Part shown: one piece after another, positions 47,139 to 55,762 of the stretch
How positions within the stretch are numbered: the first letter of the stretch is position 1
Layout of the letters: each line of letters begins with the position of its first letter
Origin: Paenibacillus zeirhizosphaerae
Lineage (GTDB): Bacteria > Bacillota > Bacilli > Paenibacillales > Paenibacillaceae
Direction: 5' to 3'
DNA length: 58,598 nucleotides
NCBI RefSeq assembly: GCF_030705605.1
Contig: NZ_JAPCKK010000020.1
Coordinates: 1-58,598 of the forward strand
Program-made: the position numbers and the translations under genes
Notes under the pieces: model-generated
The model's database searches: none
The model's input: only the letters and a program-made list of their open reading frames with translations
Told to the model about the DNA's origin: nothing

Positions 47139-48653
47139 TTGAAAAAAAACAAGAGCACTCCGGGAAGAAAAAAACGCAAAAGGCCGCTCTACTACGTAGA
47201 TAATCCCAATGTAAATGAGCTGGATTGGCTACAACCTATCAAAAAAGCAGAAATGCAAATTCATTCCGTTGCCATGCCGCGGGTTCCGGCAGAACCCCCA
47301 GAGCCAAGTTCAGCGAATAACCTCCCTGTGATCCAAATGGCAGTACATGAATCAGGAGCGGCTGACAAGAAGCCGGTAGATTCTATCGCATCCATACAAA
47401 ATGCTTCCTTTCCCTCCGCTCCTGCTGTTCAAGTACATGAGCTGCTTGAAGACAAGAAGGCATCGCATATGAATCAGGGTTTTATATATACAGACAATAT
47501 TAGAAACACAGCGGTAAACGGCAATAAGAAGGCCCCTGTCTCCAGGATCTTAACTTCCGATAACTTCTCCAACGGATCAGCCCAGAGTAGCCATAGAGTG
47601 AATAAAACTATAGGTACTTCCAAGCTGGGGGAACATGCGGTGATCTCACCGAAATTGGCACCTAAGTCTGTACAATCCATGCATCTGGCCGACGATTCAG
47701 TTTCCGCTTCGTCTCTCCAAGCAGGCGCGGTTCAATCAGAGCAAGTAGCCCGCAATGCCATACATTCGGATCATCTACAGCCCAAGGCTGTACTGGCACG
47801 TAATTTGGGAGCTCAATCCGTCTCCGAGGAGGCGATACGGGATAAAGCGGTCACGTCGAGCAAGCTGGCAGAGGGCAGTGTAACTTCTACGAAGCTCGGG
47901 ACACAAGCGGTTCAGGGTATACATTTGGCTGAACGGTCGATTCAAGAAGGTCATATTACAGATGATTCCATCCACTCGGGTCATTTGCAAGCCTCCTCTA
48001 TCCTGGAAAATCATTTGGCTCCCGGATCGGTAACCGAGCCTGCAATACGTCCCGAAAGCATAAACGGCGACGCGCTGAAGGCTGAATGCGTCACTTCCTC
48101 CAAGCTTGCCCGGAATTCCGTGAAACCGGTCCATATTGAAGAAGGGGCTGTTCGGGCAGAGCATCTGGCCGACAAAGCCGTACATGTCGAACATCTTGCT
48201 CCGGGTTCGGTGGATTCAAATCACCTGCAATCCTCTTCCGTGCTTGAGCGCCACATCACCCCGGGAGCAATAACCGGAGATGCGCTGCGGGAGGGGACTG
48301 TTCAAATGTCTCACCTTGCGGATGAAGTTCAGGCCTCCATTCAGGAGCTGCATGAGAAAGTGGAGCTTTTGCATCCAACAAATGAAGCATCCCATCCTCA
48401 ACCGGCTATGCAGCAGTTCGGCAGAATTCCATTTTTTATCCATGGAACAGCAGAAGTAACCGAGGTTTCGGTTACATTTGATGAGCCTTTTTCCAGCCCG
48501 AACTATACACTTGTGGCTATGACCAATCATTCCGCTTTTTATGCTGTCCTGAAATCCCAGTCTCCTGCCAGCGCCGTTCTGGAAATTGCAAAGCTGAGAC
48601 GCACAGATCAAAATTTCGGCCTTATTTCATGGATCGCCATTGGCAGTGATTAA
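47139..48653 (+). CDS. decapeptide-repeat protein with lectin-like C-terminus
   Basis: This 504-residue protein has a TTG start behind AAAGGAGAGAGCTGC. A Lys/Arg-rich N-terminus (1-18) is followed by a low-complexity region to about 160. Then 23-24 uninterrupted ten-residue repeats (161-398) follow, of pattern x-H-L-A-x-x-S-V-x-S, with no insertion or deletion. This periodicity suggests a beta-helical or trimeric fibre. The C-terminal 80 residues (FGRIPFFIHGTAEVTEVSV ... ISWIAIGSD) resemble H-type-lectin or phage tail-fibre tips. No signal peptide or anchor is seen. A sigma-K-like promoter suggests a spore-surface fibre. The family is not recognised with certainty. Confidence 0.7.
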   Translation: MKKNKSTPGRKKRKRPLYYVDNPNVNELDWLQPIKKAEMQIHSVAMPRVPAEPPEPSSANNLPVIQMAVHESGAADKKPVDSIASIQNASFPSAPAVQVHELLEDKKASHMNQGFIYTDNIRNTAVNGNKKAPVSRILTSDNFSNGSAQSSHRVNKTIGTSKLGEHAVISPKLAPKSVQSMHLADDSVSASSLQAGAVQSEQVARNAIHSDHLQPKAVLARNLGAQSVSEEAIRDKAVTSSKLAEGSVTSTKLGTQAVQGIHLAERSIQEGHITDDSIHSGHLQASSILENHLAPGSVTEPAIRPESINGDALKAECVTSSKLARNSVKPVHIEEGAVRAEHLADKAVHVEHLAPGSVDSNHLQSSSVLERHITPGAITGDALREGTVQMSHLADEVQASIQELHEKVELLHPTNEASHPQPAMQQFGRIPFFIHGTAEVTEVSVTFDEPFSSPNYTLVAMTNHSAFYAVLKSQSPASAVLEIAKLRRTDQNFGLISWIAIGSD

Positions 48654-48662
48654 AATGCAAAC

Positions 48663-48700
48663 AGCCTGAACCCGTGTAGCTTACGGGTTCAGGCTATTTG
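48663..48700. terminator. bidirectional terminator
   Basis: AGCCTGAACCCGT pairs with ACGGGTTCAGGCT between the convergent repeat-protein and SLH-protein genes. T runs are short on both strands. Confidence 0.7.
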
Positions 48701-48712
48701 CACCGTCATGAT

Positions 48713-49393
48713 TTATTTTCCGGTAGTACTACCGTCGCGCGATTGTAAGAAGGAGACGGCATTATAAGTCATTACTGCCGCGTCTGCACGTGTGATCGAC
48801 TGTTTGGGATCAAAACCGCCCTCCCCGTTCAAGGTGTTGATTCCCCACACCAGTGAGCGCTGGATGCTGCCCTGATAAGATGGGTTGATGTCCGCTTCAT
48901 CCGTAATCTTCTGTGGGATAATTTTGATCATCGGCAAATGACCCTGCTTTTCCATAGCTTGCGTCAGATAGTGGGTAAACTCTTCCCGTGTCAGCTCCTT
49001 GTTAGGATCGATCTCAACAGGAATCTCTATTCCGTTATAGTAAGTCGCGAGAAAAGCGTCCGTATACCATTTACCGTCTTCGACATGATCAAAGGTATCC
49101 TTCGCATAGGGACCACTTGTGAAATCAATAGCAGCCAAGCTTAGTCCCATCGCATTGCTAATCAACTGAACCCCTTGTGCAGCAGTCATTTCCTGTTGTG
49201 GGAGAAACTGATCTGCGCTAACCCCTTTAATAAATCCTTTTTCTTTCAACGCTTCAATTTTTTCTTTTCCTGCTATATTGCCAAGGTCCGCGAAGCTGCT
49301 CCCAGCTGCCTGTAATGTTGCTCCCGACCACAAGGAGACTGACAATACAGTTGCTGCAGACAATAATACCAAATTCCGTTTCTTCATTTTCAT
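48713..49393 (-). CDS. SLH-domain secreted protein
   Basis: This 226-residue exported protein has a signal peptide (MKKRNLVLLSAATVLSVSLW to LQAAG). Two or three S-layer-homology modules follow. The first contains SFADLGNIAGKEKIEALKEK and GVSADQFLPQQEMT, and the last GINTLNGEGGFDPKQSITRA. SLH modules bind pyruvylated cell-wall polymer, so it should sit on the cell surface. No further domain is present, so it may only bind the wall. ATG 49393 follows GGAGTGG. Confidence 0.85.
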   Translation of the reverse strand: MKMKKRNLVLLSAATVLSVSLWSGATLQAAGSSFADLGNIAGKEKIEALKEKGFIKGVSADQFLPQQEMTAAQGVQLISNAMGLSLAAIDFTSGPYAKDTFDHVEDGKWYTDAFLATYYNGIEIPVEIDPNKELTREEFTHYLTQAMEKQGHLPMIKIIPQKITDEADINPSYQGSIQRSLVWGINTLNGEGGFDPKQSITRADAAVMTYNAVSFLQSRDGSTTGK

Positions 49394-49569
49394 GTTCACC
49401 ACTCCATTTGTGTTAGTACAGTTATCGACGAAAAAGTTCTAGAAAATGTTGCACTTCGGTAAGAAAACATCTATCGACGCACCTTCCAAGAGCAGGGCCA
49501 CGCTCACCAAGCCCTCTTTCTGGTATAGTGAAGTAAAAGGATGCAGCAAAGCACGAAGGAGGACAGCCC

Positions 49570-50523
49570 GTGAACGCAATTGAAAAGCGGATCAACGATT
49601 TAACCCATTACTCTCCTGATTTGACTGCTCCCGCCGATCTGAATGCATTCTGGGAGCGTTCCTTGAGAGAAGCGAATGCCGAATCGGTCTTTGCCGATAA
49701 AACTCCTGTTCCTACTCCTTATCCCTATATGGAGGTCTTTCATATCACTTACAAGGGCTGGGACGATACTCCATTGCACGCTTGGTACATTCGGCCTGCT
49801 TTTGCGAACGAGAAGAAGCTTCCCTGTGTTGTGCTGTTTCATAGTTATGCCGGGGGTAAAGGTTACCCTGAACAGTATGCCTCGTGGCTCATGCTCGGAT
49901 TTGCGGTGCTGGCGATGGATGTGCGCGGACAGGGAGGAGAGACCGGGAACGGACTGGACAGCGGGTACGGAACGGTAAAAGGCTGGGTGACCCAGGGGAT
50001 CCTTAGCAAAGACACTTGTTACTACAAAGCGATCACCATCGATGCGATCAAAGCCGTGAACTGGGTGTCCGAGCAGCCGGATGTCGACTCTGCTAAAATT
50101 GCAGTATGCGGGGCCAGTCAAGGCGGCGGATTGGCGCTGATGGTCTCGGCGCTGAGCCGCAAACCGTCCGTCGCTGTCGCCAATATCCCCAATATGTGCC
50201 ACATGGACTTCGGTATTTTGAACTCCACCAGTTCTTTATCCGAGGCGGCGGAGTTTGTACACCGCTTCCCTGAGCATTTGGATAAGGTACTTAACACGCT
50301 CAGCTATTTCGATATGCTCAACCTCGGAAGCCGGATCACAATTCCAGTTATGGTCTCCGTAGGACTTAAAGATACGGTATGTATGCCGGAAACCGTCTTT
50401 GCCGCCTATAACCGCATGACCACAGAGAAGCACATCGAGGTTTACCCCTTTACCGGACATGCCGTCGAAGCTTACCAACAGCGGAAAACAGCCGAATTTA
50501 TCGCGGATTATTTTAAAATCTGA
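49570..50523 (+). CDS. CE7-family acetyl esterase (Cah/AXE-like)
   Basis: This 317-residue alpha/beta-hydrolase removes acetyl groups from xylo-oligosaccharides or cephalosporin C in the cytoplasm. CE7 marks: RGQGGETG (about 119), nucleophile Ser183 in CGASQGGG, Asp268 in VGLKDTVCMP, and His297 in FTGHAVEAY. The family's final His-Glu pair is replaced by H-A-V-E, see findings. Length fits the family. GTG start behind AAGGAGGACAGCCC. No signal peptide; it stands alone with its own terminator. Confidence 0.92.
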   Translation: MNAIEKRINDLTHYSPDLTAPADLNAFWERSLREANAESVFADKTPVPTPYPYMEVFHITYKGWDDTPLHAWYIRPAFANEKKLPCVVLFHSYAGGKGYPEQYASWLMLGFAVLAMDVRGQGGETGNGLDSGYGTVKGWVTQGILSKDTCYYKAITIDAIKAVNWVSEQPDVDSAKIAVCGASQGGGLALMVSALSRKPSVAVANIPNMCHMDFGILNSTSSLSEAAEFVHRFPEHLDKVLNTLSYFDMLNLGSRITIPVMVSVGLKDTVCMPETVFAAYNRMTTEKHIEVYPFTGHAVEAYQQRKTAEFIADYFKI

Positions 50524-50529
50524 CACAGC

Positions 50530-50573
50530 CAAAAACCGCAGAGAGAACCCTTTGTTCTCCCTGCGGTTTTGTT
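50530..50573. terminator. bidirectional terminator
   Basis: AAAACCGCAGAGAGAAC pairs with GTTCTCCCTGCGGTTTT, between the esterase (+) and DUF3817 (-) genes. Confidence 0.85.
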
Positions 50574-50587
50574 CTCCACTTAAAAAG

Positions 50588-50902
50588 TTAGGCGGACTTG
50601 GATATGCTCCTACCCTCCCATTTTCTCATCCATAACAGATCCATTACGATCAGGCCAAACGGTATAAAGGAAACAAAGAAGATTATGATCGGTCGGCTCA
50701 AAGACCAGTTCAGCGCCGACCTTGCATAAATCAGAACCATCACGAACAGCAAAAAGGTTGCGCCGTAGATGTTGCCAAATATCGTTACAGCCTGCGGCAC
50801 TCCTGCACTCTTCAGCGGATAGGCCACAAACAGAATAAGTAAATAAACGACGGCCTGAATCCAGGCTGTAAGCCGGAAGCGGCCCAAAGGTGTTATAAGC
50901 AC
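50588..50902 (-). CDS. DUF3817-family membrane protein
   Basis: This 104-residue protein has three membrane segments (AVVYLLILFVAYPLKSAG, IFGNIYGATFLLFVMVLIYA, IIIFFVSFIPFGLIVMDLL). The order FRLTAW...PLK...G..YGA.F matches DUF3817, found alone or fused to transporters; function unknown. The start is GTG, with AAAGGGGATCG upstream. Confidence 0.8.
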   Translation of the reverse strand: MLITPLGRFRLTAWIQAVVYLLILFVAYPLKSAGVPQAVTIFGNIYGATFLLFVMVLIYARSALNWSLSRPIIIFFVSFIPFGLIVMDLLWMRKWEGRSISKSA

Positions 50903-51037
50903 AATTTCGATCCCCTTTCATAATGAGTTTATTATAACGAAAAGGAGGACAAACTCCAATAAGCCCCTGCCATCGGAAGCAGATGTATGATAAACGATAT
51001 ACTTTGGGAAAATGAAGCTGTGAAGGAGGTGCATAGC

Positions 51038-51220
51038 ATGGCAAAACCGGACAACCGAGCTGATAATGTGGAAAAACTGCAGAATTCCGTACCGAATACC
51101 ATCGAAAATTTCAGGGAAGCCGCGGACTACCTCGACGAGCATGCCGATGAAATTTCAGCCACCGAACGGAATACGATTGAGGAAATAAAGAACGAGGCCA
51201 GACATCAGCAGAATACGTAG
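51038..51220 (+). CDS. tlp: small acid-soluble spore protein Tlp
   Basis: This 60-residue protein begins MAKPDNRADNVEKLQNSV, then NTIENFREAADYL, matching the Tlp family (small acid-soluble spore proteins, thioredoxin-like by name only). It should accumulate in the forespore. ATG follows GAAGGAGGTGCATAGC. The tail is acidic then basic, ending HQQNT. It indicates a spore-former. Confidence 0.85.
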   Translation: MAKPDNRADNVEKLQNSVPNTIENFREAADYLDEHADEISATERNTIEEIKNEARHQQNT

Positions 51221-51244
51221 CCTACCGCATCTACCATCTTAAAA

Positions 51245-51291
51245 AAATCCCGCTGTAATTGCAGTAATTGCAGCGGGATGATTTTTTTAAA
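51245..51291. terminator. terminator after tlp
   Basis: AAATCCCGCTG and CAGCGGGATGATTTTTTT surround an internal repeat TAATTGCAGTAATTG. Confidence 0.8.
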
Positions 51292-51331
51292 ACACCTAGG
51301 TCCGGTTGACCTTATTCTATATAATAAGTGA

Positions 51332-51553
51332 TCAGCGCACTGCCTCAGAGGTATGTTCCTTCTCTGTTTCGCTTTCGTTGAAGCTGTCGCTTTGTCCCTG
51401 CCCCATCACCTTATCCAGCAGCTTCAGCCATGGAGCAGCGTCTCCGCCGCAGCTTTCAACATCGCCCAGCCAGGCATCCAAATGGGAATGCTCTTCCGGC
51501 AAATCGATCACCAGACTATCTTCTTCCACTTCAATGATACAGCATGATTTCAT
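51332..51553 (-). CDS. small acidic protein of unknown function
   Basis: This 73-residue protein has GAGG about 9 bases before ATG. It begins MKSCCIIEVEEDSLVIDLPEE with adjacent Cys residues, is strongly acidic, and contains AWLGDVESCGGDAAPWLKLL, a third Cys. No family is recognised. The ordered strand-helix pattern and the ribosome site favour a real gene. Confidence 0.5.
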   Translation of the reverse strand: MKSCCIIEVEEDSLVIDLPEEHSHLDAWLGDVESCGGDAAPWLKLLDKVMGQGQSDSFNESETEKEHTSEAVR

Positions 51554-51677
51554 TTCAATAACCTCGCTTGTTTGCCTTTTTAAAATCCTAACGAATTATA
51601 CGCCTCCTGCAGACTGATTACAATGTCAGGGGTACTAAAAGATTCAACAATTTCTTGAACCTGCTGTTGATGTGATA

Positions 51678-51706
51678 CATGCAAAAAAAACAGGAAGCTT
51701 TCGCTT
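51678..51706 (-). terminator. terminator of the sigma factor-clpP operon
   Basis: GGGAAGC, loop GAAA, GCTTCC, then TGTTTTTTTT on the minus strand. Confidence 0.85.
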
Positions 51707-51731
51707 CCCATTTTAAAGGCAAAGTTTTCAG

Positions 51732-52313
51732 TTAAACACGTGTCACGATCCGGTCCACCAAACCGTATTCCACTGCTTCTTCAGCAGAGAAAAAATGGTC
51801 CCTGTCCGTGTCCTTCTCTATGCGTTTCAAGGGCTGGCCCGTATGATCGGACAGAATTTTGTTCAGTTTTTCCCGGCTCTTCAGTATTCGTTCAGCCTGT
51901 ATTCGGATATCAGAGGCCTGCCCCCGTGCCCCTCCATGCGGCTGATGGATCATAATCTCGCTGTTGGGCAGCGCAAGCCGCTTCCCTTTGGTGCCGCCGG
52001 TCAGCAGAATAGTTCCAAAGCTTGCTGCCATACCAGTGCATATCGTGGATATGTCCGGTTTCACAAACTGCATCGTATCATAAATGGAAAACCCGGCCGT
52101 CACCGATCCCCCTGGGCTGTTAATGTACATTTGGATGTCTTTCTCGGGATCTTCAGCCGCCAAATGGAGCAACTGGGCCACAATGATGTTGGCCATATGG
52201 TCTTCAATCTCACCGGACACCATAATAATACGATCCTTCAGCAGCCTAGAATAAATATCGTAGCTGCGTTCTCCACGGCTGGTCTGCTCCACAACGTACG
52301 GTATAGCGTTCAT
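51732..52313 (-). CDS. ClpP-family serine protease paralog
   Basis: This 193-residue ClpP peptidase has the catalytic triad Ser98 (GMAASFGT), His123 (MIHQPHG) and Asp172 (DTDRDHFF), and a normal length. The frame is open to 52481, but ATG 52313 after CAGGAGATGGAAAT gives the usual start. It lies 16 bases after the ECF sigma-factor gene, with which it shares a transcript. The main clpP of such bacteria is normally monocistronic and elsewhere, so this is probably an additional copy tied to the sigma regulon. Confidence 0.92.
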   Translation of the reverse strand: MNAIPYVVEQTSRGERSYDIYSRLLKDRIIMVSGEIEDHMANIIVAQLLHLAAEDPEKDIQMYINSPGGSVTAGFSIYDTMQFVKPDISTICTGMAASFGTILLTGGTKGKRLALPNSEIMIHQPHGGARGQASDIRIQAERILKSREKLNKILSDHTGQPLKRIEKDTDRDHFFSAEEAVEYGLVDRIVTRV

Positions 52314-52329
52314 ATTTCCATCTCCTGTT

Positions 52330-53064
52330 CTACGCAGCCAATAAAGCCCTCGTCTCATCCGGCTGACGCTGTAGTGACCCCGCTCTGCCTGAGCGAATAC
52401 TGCCCTCCAGAATGATGGGAAGCAGCGCTTCCGGCTCTGCCGCATTATGCAGTCCCAGCTCAACGAGACGCTGGGCGTCACCGGACCGGAAAGCGGATAA
52501 GTAAGCCTTCAGCAGTTCTTTGCCTTCCTGATCCTCGGGAAGAGGAAACCTTTCGGAATACCGCTGCTTGCTGTTCGCCAGGGATGCGCGTGCTCTTGCC
52601 AATGCAGCCTTGACGGCACCTTCAGTCGTACCCAGCAATTCAGCAGCTTCACTGGTTTTGTACTGCAATATCTCCCGAAGTAGAAAGACAGTCCGCTGCC
52701 ACGACGGCAACCACTGAATCAGAGCGGAAAGAGCCAGCTCGATATCCATCCCATACCTGTCTTGATACGCGGTCTTTATGTTTAAACGTGAGGTAGCGCG
52801 CTGGCCTGCAGCTTGTCGTCTAATCCGGTCAATCCAAATATTTCTTGCTGAACGGATGAGATACGCCTCCCAGTTTAAATCCGTGTCCTGCAGCGGCAGC
52901 TTCCCAAGCAATTGAAGGCAGGTGCTCTGCACCAAGTCTTCCGCTTCCCATGTAGAGCCTGTAAGCTTGAGGCAGTATTTAAGCAAAGAAGGCAGAGCTT
53001 TCAAAAGCTCGGCATGCGTCTGTTTATTTAGATAATCAGATTGTACGGATTTCACAAAGGCCAT
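52330..53064 (-). CDS. ECF-type RNA polymerase sigma factor with C-terminal extension
   Basis: This 244-residue sigma factor has region 2 at about 20-90 ([28 protein letters not shown]) and region 4 at about 105-165 ([20 protein letters not shown], then [23 protein letters not shown]). An extension of about 70 residues follows ([21 protein letters not shown]), as in ECF groups with a SnoaL-like tail but shorter. No anti-sigma gene is next to it. ATG follows AAGGGGGGCCC. ClpP follows directly. Confidence 0.88.
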   Translation of the reverse strand: MAFVKSVQSDYLNKQTHAELLKALPSLLKYCLKLTGSTWEAEDLVQSTCLQLLGKLPLQDTDLNWEAYLIRSARNIWIDRIRRQAAGQRATSRLNIKTAYQDRYGMDIELALSALIQWLPSWQRTVFLLREILQYKTSEAAELLGTTEGAVKAALARARASLANSKQRYSERFPLPEDQEGKELLKAYLSAFRSGDAQRLVELGLHNAAEPEALLPIILEGSIRSGRAGSLQRQPDETRALLAA

Positions 53065-53174
53065 AAATGGGGCCCCCCTTTGTTAGGTCCTTGTTAAAGG
53101 TTTCATAAGGAAGACGTTTAGAGGCGTAAAAAGGATACGCTGCAAGGACAATATTTTTAAAAAAATCAATAAAT

Positions 53175-53219
53175 TAAAAAACGCCACCCGAAGAAAAAGC
53201 TGTCTTCAGAGTAGCGTGT
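53175..53219 (-). terminator. terminator after tRNA-Gly/tRNA-Pro
   Basis: On the minus strand ACGCTAC pairs with GGTGGCGT, with an inner TGAAGA/TTCTTC stem, then TTTTTTAATTT. Confidence 0.65.
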
Positions 53220-53248
53220 ATTAGGTCTAATAACAAATATTAAGGATA

Positions 53249-53322
53249 TCGGGACGACACGATTTGAACATGCGACCCCCTGGTCCCAAACCAGGTGCTC
53301 TACCAAGCTGAGCTACGTCCCG
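53249..53322 (-). tRNA. tRNA-Pro (UGG)
   Basis: The acceptor arms CGGGACG and CGTCCCG pair. The anticodon stem CCTGG/CCAGG encloses loop TTTGGGA, with anticodon TGG. T-arm contains GTTCAAATC. CCA is not encoded. Confidence 0.93.
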
Positions 53323-53382
53323 ATGTGTATATAATCATACTGCTAGTTGCTTTAACAGTCAATTATCAATTAGGGTAAAGGA

Positions 53383-53457
53383 TGGAGCGGACGACGGGAA
53401 TCGAACCCGCGACCCTCGCCTTGGCAAGGCGATGCTCTACCGCTGAGCCACGTCCGC
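53383..53457 (-). tRNA. tRNA-Gly (GCC)
   Basis: The acceptor arms GCGGACG and CGTCCGC pair. The stem TCGCC/GGCGA encloses TTGCCAA, with anticodon GCC. CCA is encoded at the 3' end. Confidence 0.94.
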
Positions 53458-53894
53458 AATATATTCGCACTGAAGCGACTACGTCATTTTATCATAAGCC
53501 GAAGATAAGTCAAGAAAAAGGAATTCAAGCCCTACCTGGAGCCGAGCCGGCGCATTCAAGTTTCCGTGGACTTGTTGGAGAGCTCGGCAAGAATGCTTCG
53601 ATTGGATGCGGCCGAGCCGACGCCCGAGCTACTCGTCAGCATGGATCAGCATTGGCGGTTTTGGATTAGGTGCCCACCTGAACTATTTGTGAATATGCAA
53701 AAAGCTCCTGAATCTCCACAAGAGGAAATTCAAGAGCTTACTACCTGCATAAACAACAGATAACGGGCTTATGCAGGTGATTTTTAAAATTGAACTCAAC
53801 GCTCTTTATGGCTGCTCTGTTCAACTTAGCATGAATCCAACTCGAACGGTTCTCGGCTCTGACCAGAGTCCGCGGAAAGACAGCAGCATCCGGG
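53458..53894. other. intergenic region with possible coding debris
   Basis: A plus-strand frame at 53521-53763 reads like protein in part (RIQVSVDLLESSARMLRL, LLVSMDQHWRFWI) but has no ribosome site and runs into the repeat at 53693. It may be debris from an older gene; I do not call it. The repeat hairpin (53693-53740) and a second hairpin (53744-53778, CCTGCATAA/TTATGCAGG) follow. Confidence 0.35.
53693..53740 (-). repeat. direct repeat / terminator-like hairpin, left copy
   Basis: AAGCTCCTGAATCTCCAC and the following AAGAGCTT match the right copy at 57698-57742, about 85 percent by eye. On the minus strand AAGCTCTTGAAT pairs with ATTCAGGAGCTT and ends TTTTT, like a terminator. The two copies bracket the ATP-grasp/alpha-E/transglutaminase block. 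Confidence 0.6.
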
Positions 53895-54752
53895 TCACAG
53901 CTGCTGCACGTCTACCTCGACCGACATGTTCTGCAGCGGCGTGCCGCGATAAATCCCCTTGACGGGGACGATATCAAAATAATCCCGCCCATGCCCCAGC
54001 TTGACGTACCGTTCATCCACCCGATTGTTGTTCGTCGGGTCGAAGCCGAGCCAGCCGGTGCCGGGAATGTACGCTTCGACCCAGGCATGAGACGCCTGCT
54101 CGAAGTCGACCGTCCGTGTCTGCAGATCGCCGATGAAGTGGTAACCGCTCACGTAGCGGGCGGGAATGCCCTTGGCCCGGCACACCGCGATCATCAGATG
54201 GGCGAAATCTTGGCAGACCCCCTTCTTCAGCCGTAGAAATTCATCCGTTCGCGTCGTGACGACCGTGGCGTTCGGCTGATATTGAAAATTGCGGTATACC
54301 TTCCCGCCCGTCTCCATAACCAGATCGTATACTCCCGCGCCGGGGAGCGATATCTCGTCTGCGTACGCCCGAACGTCTTCGCCGACAGACGTGTAAGGCG
54401 TCGGCAGTAAAAATTCCGCGAATTTGTTTTGCAGCGCTTCGTCGGCAAGCGTCCGCCAGTCGTCCTTCGGAGACAGCACTTGATTCCGGACGCCGTCGTT
54501 ATTGTGCGTAACGACCGTCGATACGGCCGTAATGACGAGTGCGCGATGCTGGGCATTCACGGTGAACGCGTGGATCCGGTTGCCGAAGAAATCTTCATAC
54601 GTGAACAGCGAAGCGTTCGGCTCCACCGAAATGGTGTGGTGGTAGCACGCCTGGCGGTAGTTCGTCCGCGGCGACAGGCGAATTTCATTGACACTGTCCG
54701 CCACCGGCTCCTCGTAGCCGTATTTGGTCGTATGCGAAATTTTGAGCTTCAT
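53895..54752 (-). CDS. transglutaminase-like cysteine hydrolase
   Basis: This 285-residue protein has an N-terminal beta-domain (VNEIRLSPRTNYRQACYHH, residues 21-40) and a transglutaminase core. The core carries Cys180 in KGVCQDFAHL, His222 in ASHAWVEAY and Asp238 in LGFDPTNN. Papain-like members of this group usually act as peptidases or amidases, not cross-linkers. There is no signal peptide. It is the third gene of a tight operon and its ATG overlaps the alpha-E stop by four bases. Codon use is richer in CG than neighbouring genes. Confidence 0.9.
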   Translation of the reverse strand: MKLKISHTTKYGYEEPVADSVNEIRLSPRTNYRQACYHHTISVEPNASLFTYEDFFGNRIHAFTVNAQHRALVITAVSTVVTHNNDGVRNQVLSPKDDWRTLADEALQNKFAEFLLPTPYTSVGEDVRAYADEISLPGAGVYDLVMETGGKVYRNFQYQPNATVVTTRTDEFLRLKKGVCQDFAHLMIAVCRAKGIPARYVSGYHFIGDLQTRTVDFEQASHAWVEAYIPGTGWLGFDPTNNNRVDERYVKLGHGRDYFDIVPVKGIYRGTPLQNMSVEVDVQQL

Positions 54753-55684
54753 GCTCGAACCCCCTGCCTCGCGCGAAAAAAAGCGTCACCCACGGCCGCG
54801 CCGAGCTGATTGATTGCCTCCATACCGTTCAAAAGCGAACCTTTTGCAAGCTCGGAAGTGTCTAACCACGACAGCTCGGACCGCGCCTTCACCACGAGGC
54901 GAATCGCCTTGTCGAGCGCCGGATCGGCTCCGTTCATGCCGCGGATCGTATGAAGGTTCGCCTCCAACCCGCTCAGCCCATGCTGAACTGAGCGCGGGAA
55001 CAACTCGTTCATGATGAGCAGCGATGCCGTATGCTCCAGCGTGAAATGATCGGAGTAGAGTCGCCGGTACACATCGACGCCGCCAAGCGCCCGTACCGCG
55101 GAAAACAAGTAATAGGAAACGCGGGACTCGTCGTCGGCAATAGAACGGTGCAACGACTCCAGCAGCCGCGCCGTATTTTCCGCCCGCTCCAAGTACCGGC
55201 CACTCTCCATGATGAGCCACTGCTGATCGCGGAACATCATATGCTGTGCGGCACCGTAAAACATCCCCATATTCTCCTTCACTTTGCGCAAAAACAGAAA
55301 CGGGGATTCGTACAGCAATTCATCCGCCTCGCCGCTTCTCAGCCATAGCGCAAACCCATTCACAATGTCCCACAGTTCCTCCGGCAGCCGTTCCCTCACC
55401 GTCTTTAAATTCGTCTTCGTCGACTGAACGCATGAGTGAATGGAGTTCGAGTGACTAGCATCGAGCGCCACATAGAAGAGCACGTCTTGTTCCCGATATG
55501 CAAGTTGCGCGGTCTCGAACTGTGTGGGGTCTCCCACCGCCCGCACCATACGGATCCACAAATGGTCTTCGTCCGCCGTCTCTTCTCGAATATGATAGAA
55601 CGCGTCGATCAACCGGGCGTGGTTTTCGGCCCGCTCCGTGTAGCGGCCGATCCAAAACAACGATTCGGCAATTCGGTTTAGCAT
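54749..55684 (-). CDS. alpha-E domain protein
   Basis: This 311-residue all-helical protein matches the alpha-E family: LNRIAESLFWIGRYTERAEN at the start and RDQQWLIMESGRYLERAENT (about 165) repeat the same YxERAE signature, so the fold is an internal duplication. Alpha-E proteins occur with ATP-grasp ligases and transglutaminases; their activity is not established. The start at 55684 follows AGGAGGAGGTTCGCC. It lies between the other two genes of the block. Confidence 0.9.
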   Translation of the reverse strand: MLNRIAESLFWIGRYTERAENHARLIDAFYHIREETADEDHLWIRMVRAVGDPTQFETAQLAYREQDVLFYVALDASHSNSIHSCVQSTKTNLKTVRERLPEELWDIVNGFALWLRSGEADELLYESPFLFLRKVKENMGMFYGAAQHMMFRDQQWLIMESGRYLERAENTARLLESLHRSIADDESRVSYYLFSAVRALGGVDVYRRLYSDHFTLEHTASLLIMNELFPRSVQHGLSGLEANLHTIRGMNGADPALDKAIRLVVKARSELSWLDTSELAKGSLLNGMEAINQLGAAVGDAFFRARQGVRA

Positions 55685-55762
55685 GGCGAACCTCCTCCTA
55701 AAAGTTTTGTGAGCACTGCTTCCTGAATCAACTTCGAGCAAAACTCGCTTCGAAAGCATAGG

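Noticed and set aside
47600..48340. CRISPR-like 30-base periodicity
   Set aside because: The repeats are degenerate at the DNA level and keep reading frame; they encode ten-residue protein units.
47474..48611. Minus-strand frames opposite the decapeptide-repeat gene
   Set aside because: Their own periodicity mirrors the 30-base repeat on the coding strand; no start signals.
53382..53669. 95-codon frame starting in tRNA-Gly
   Set aside because: Its first residues (MERTTGIEPATLALA) are the typical false peptide made by translating a tRNA gene in reverse.
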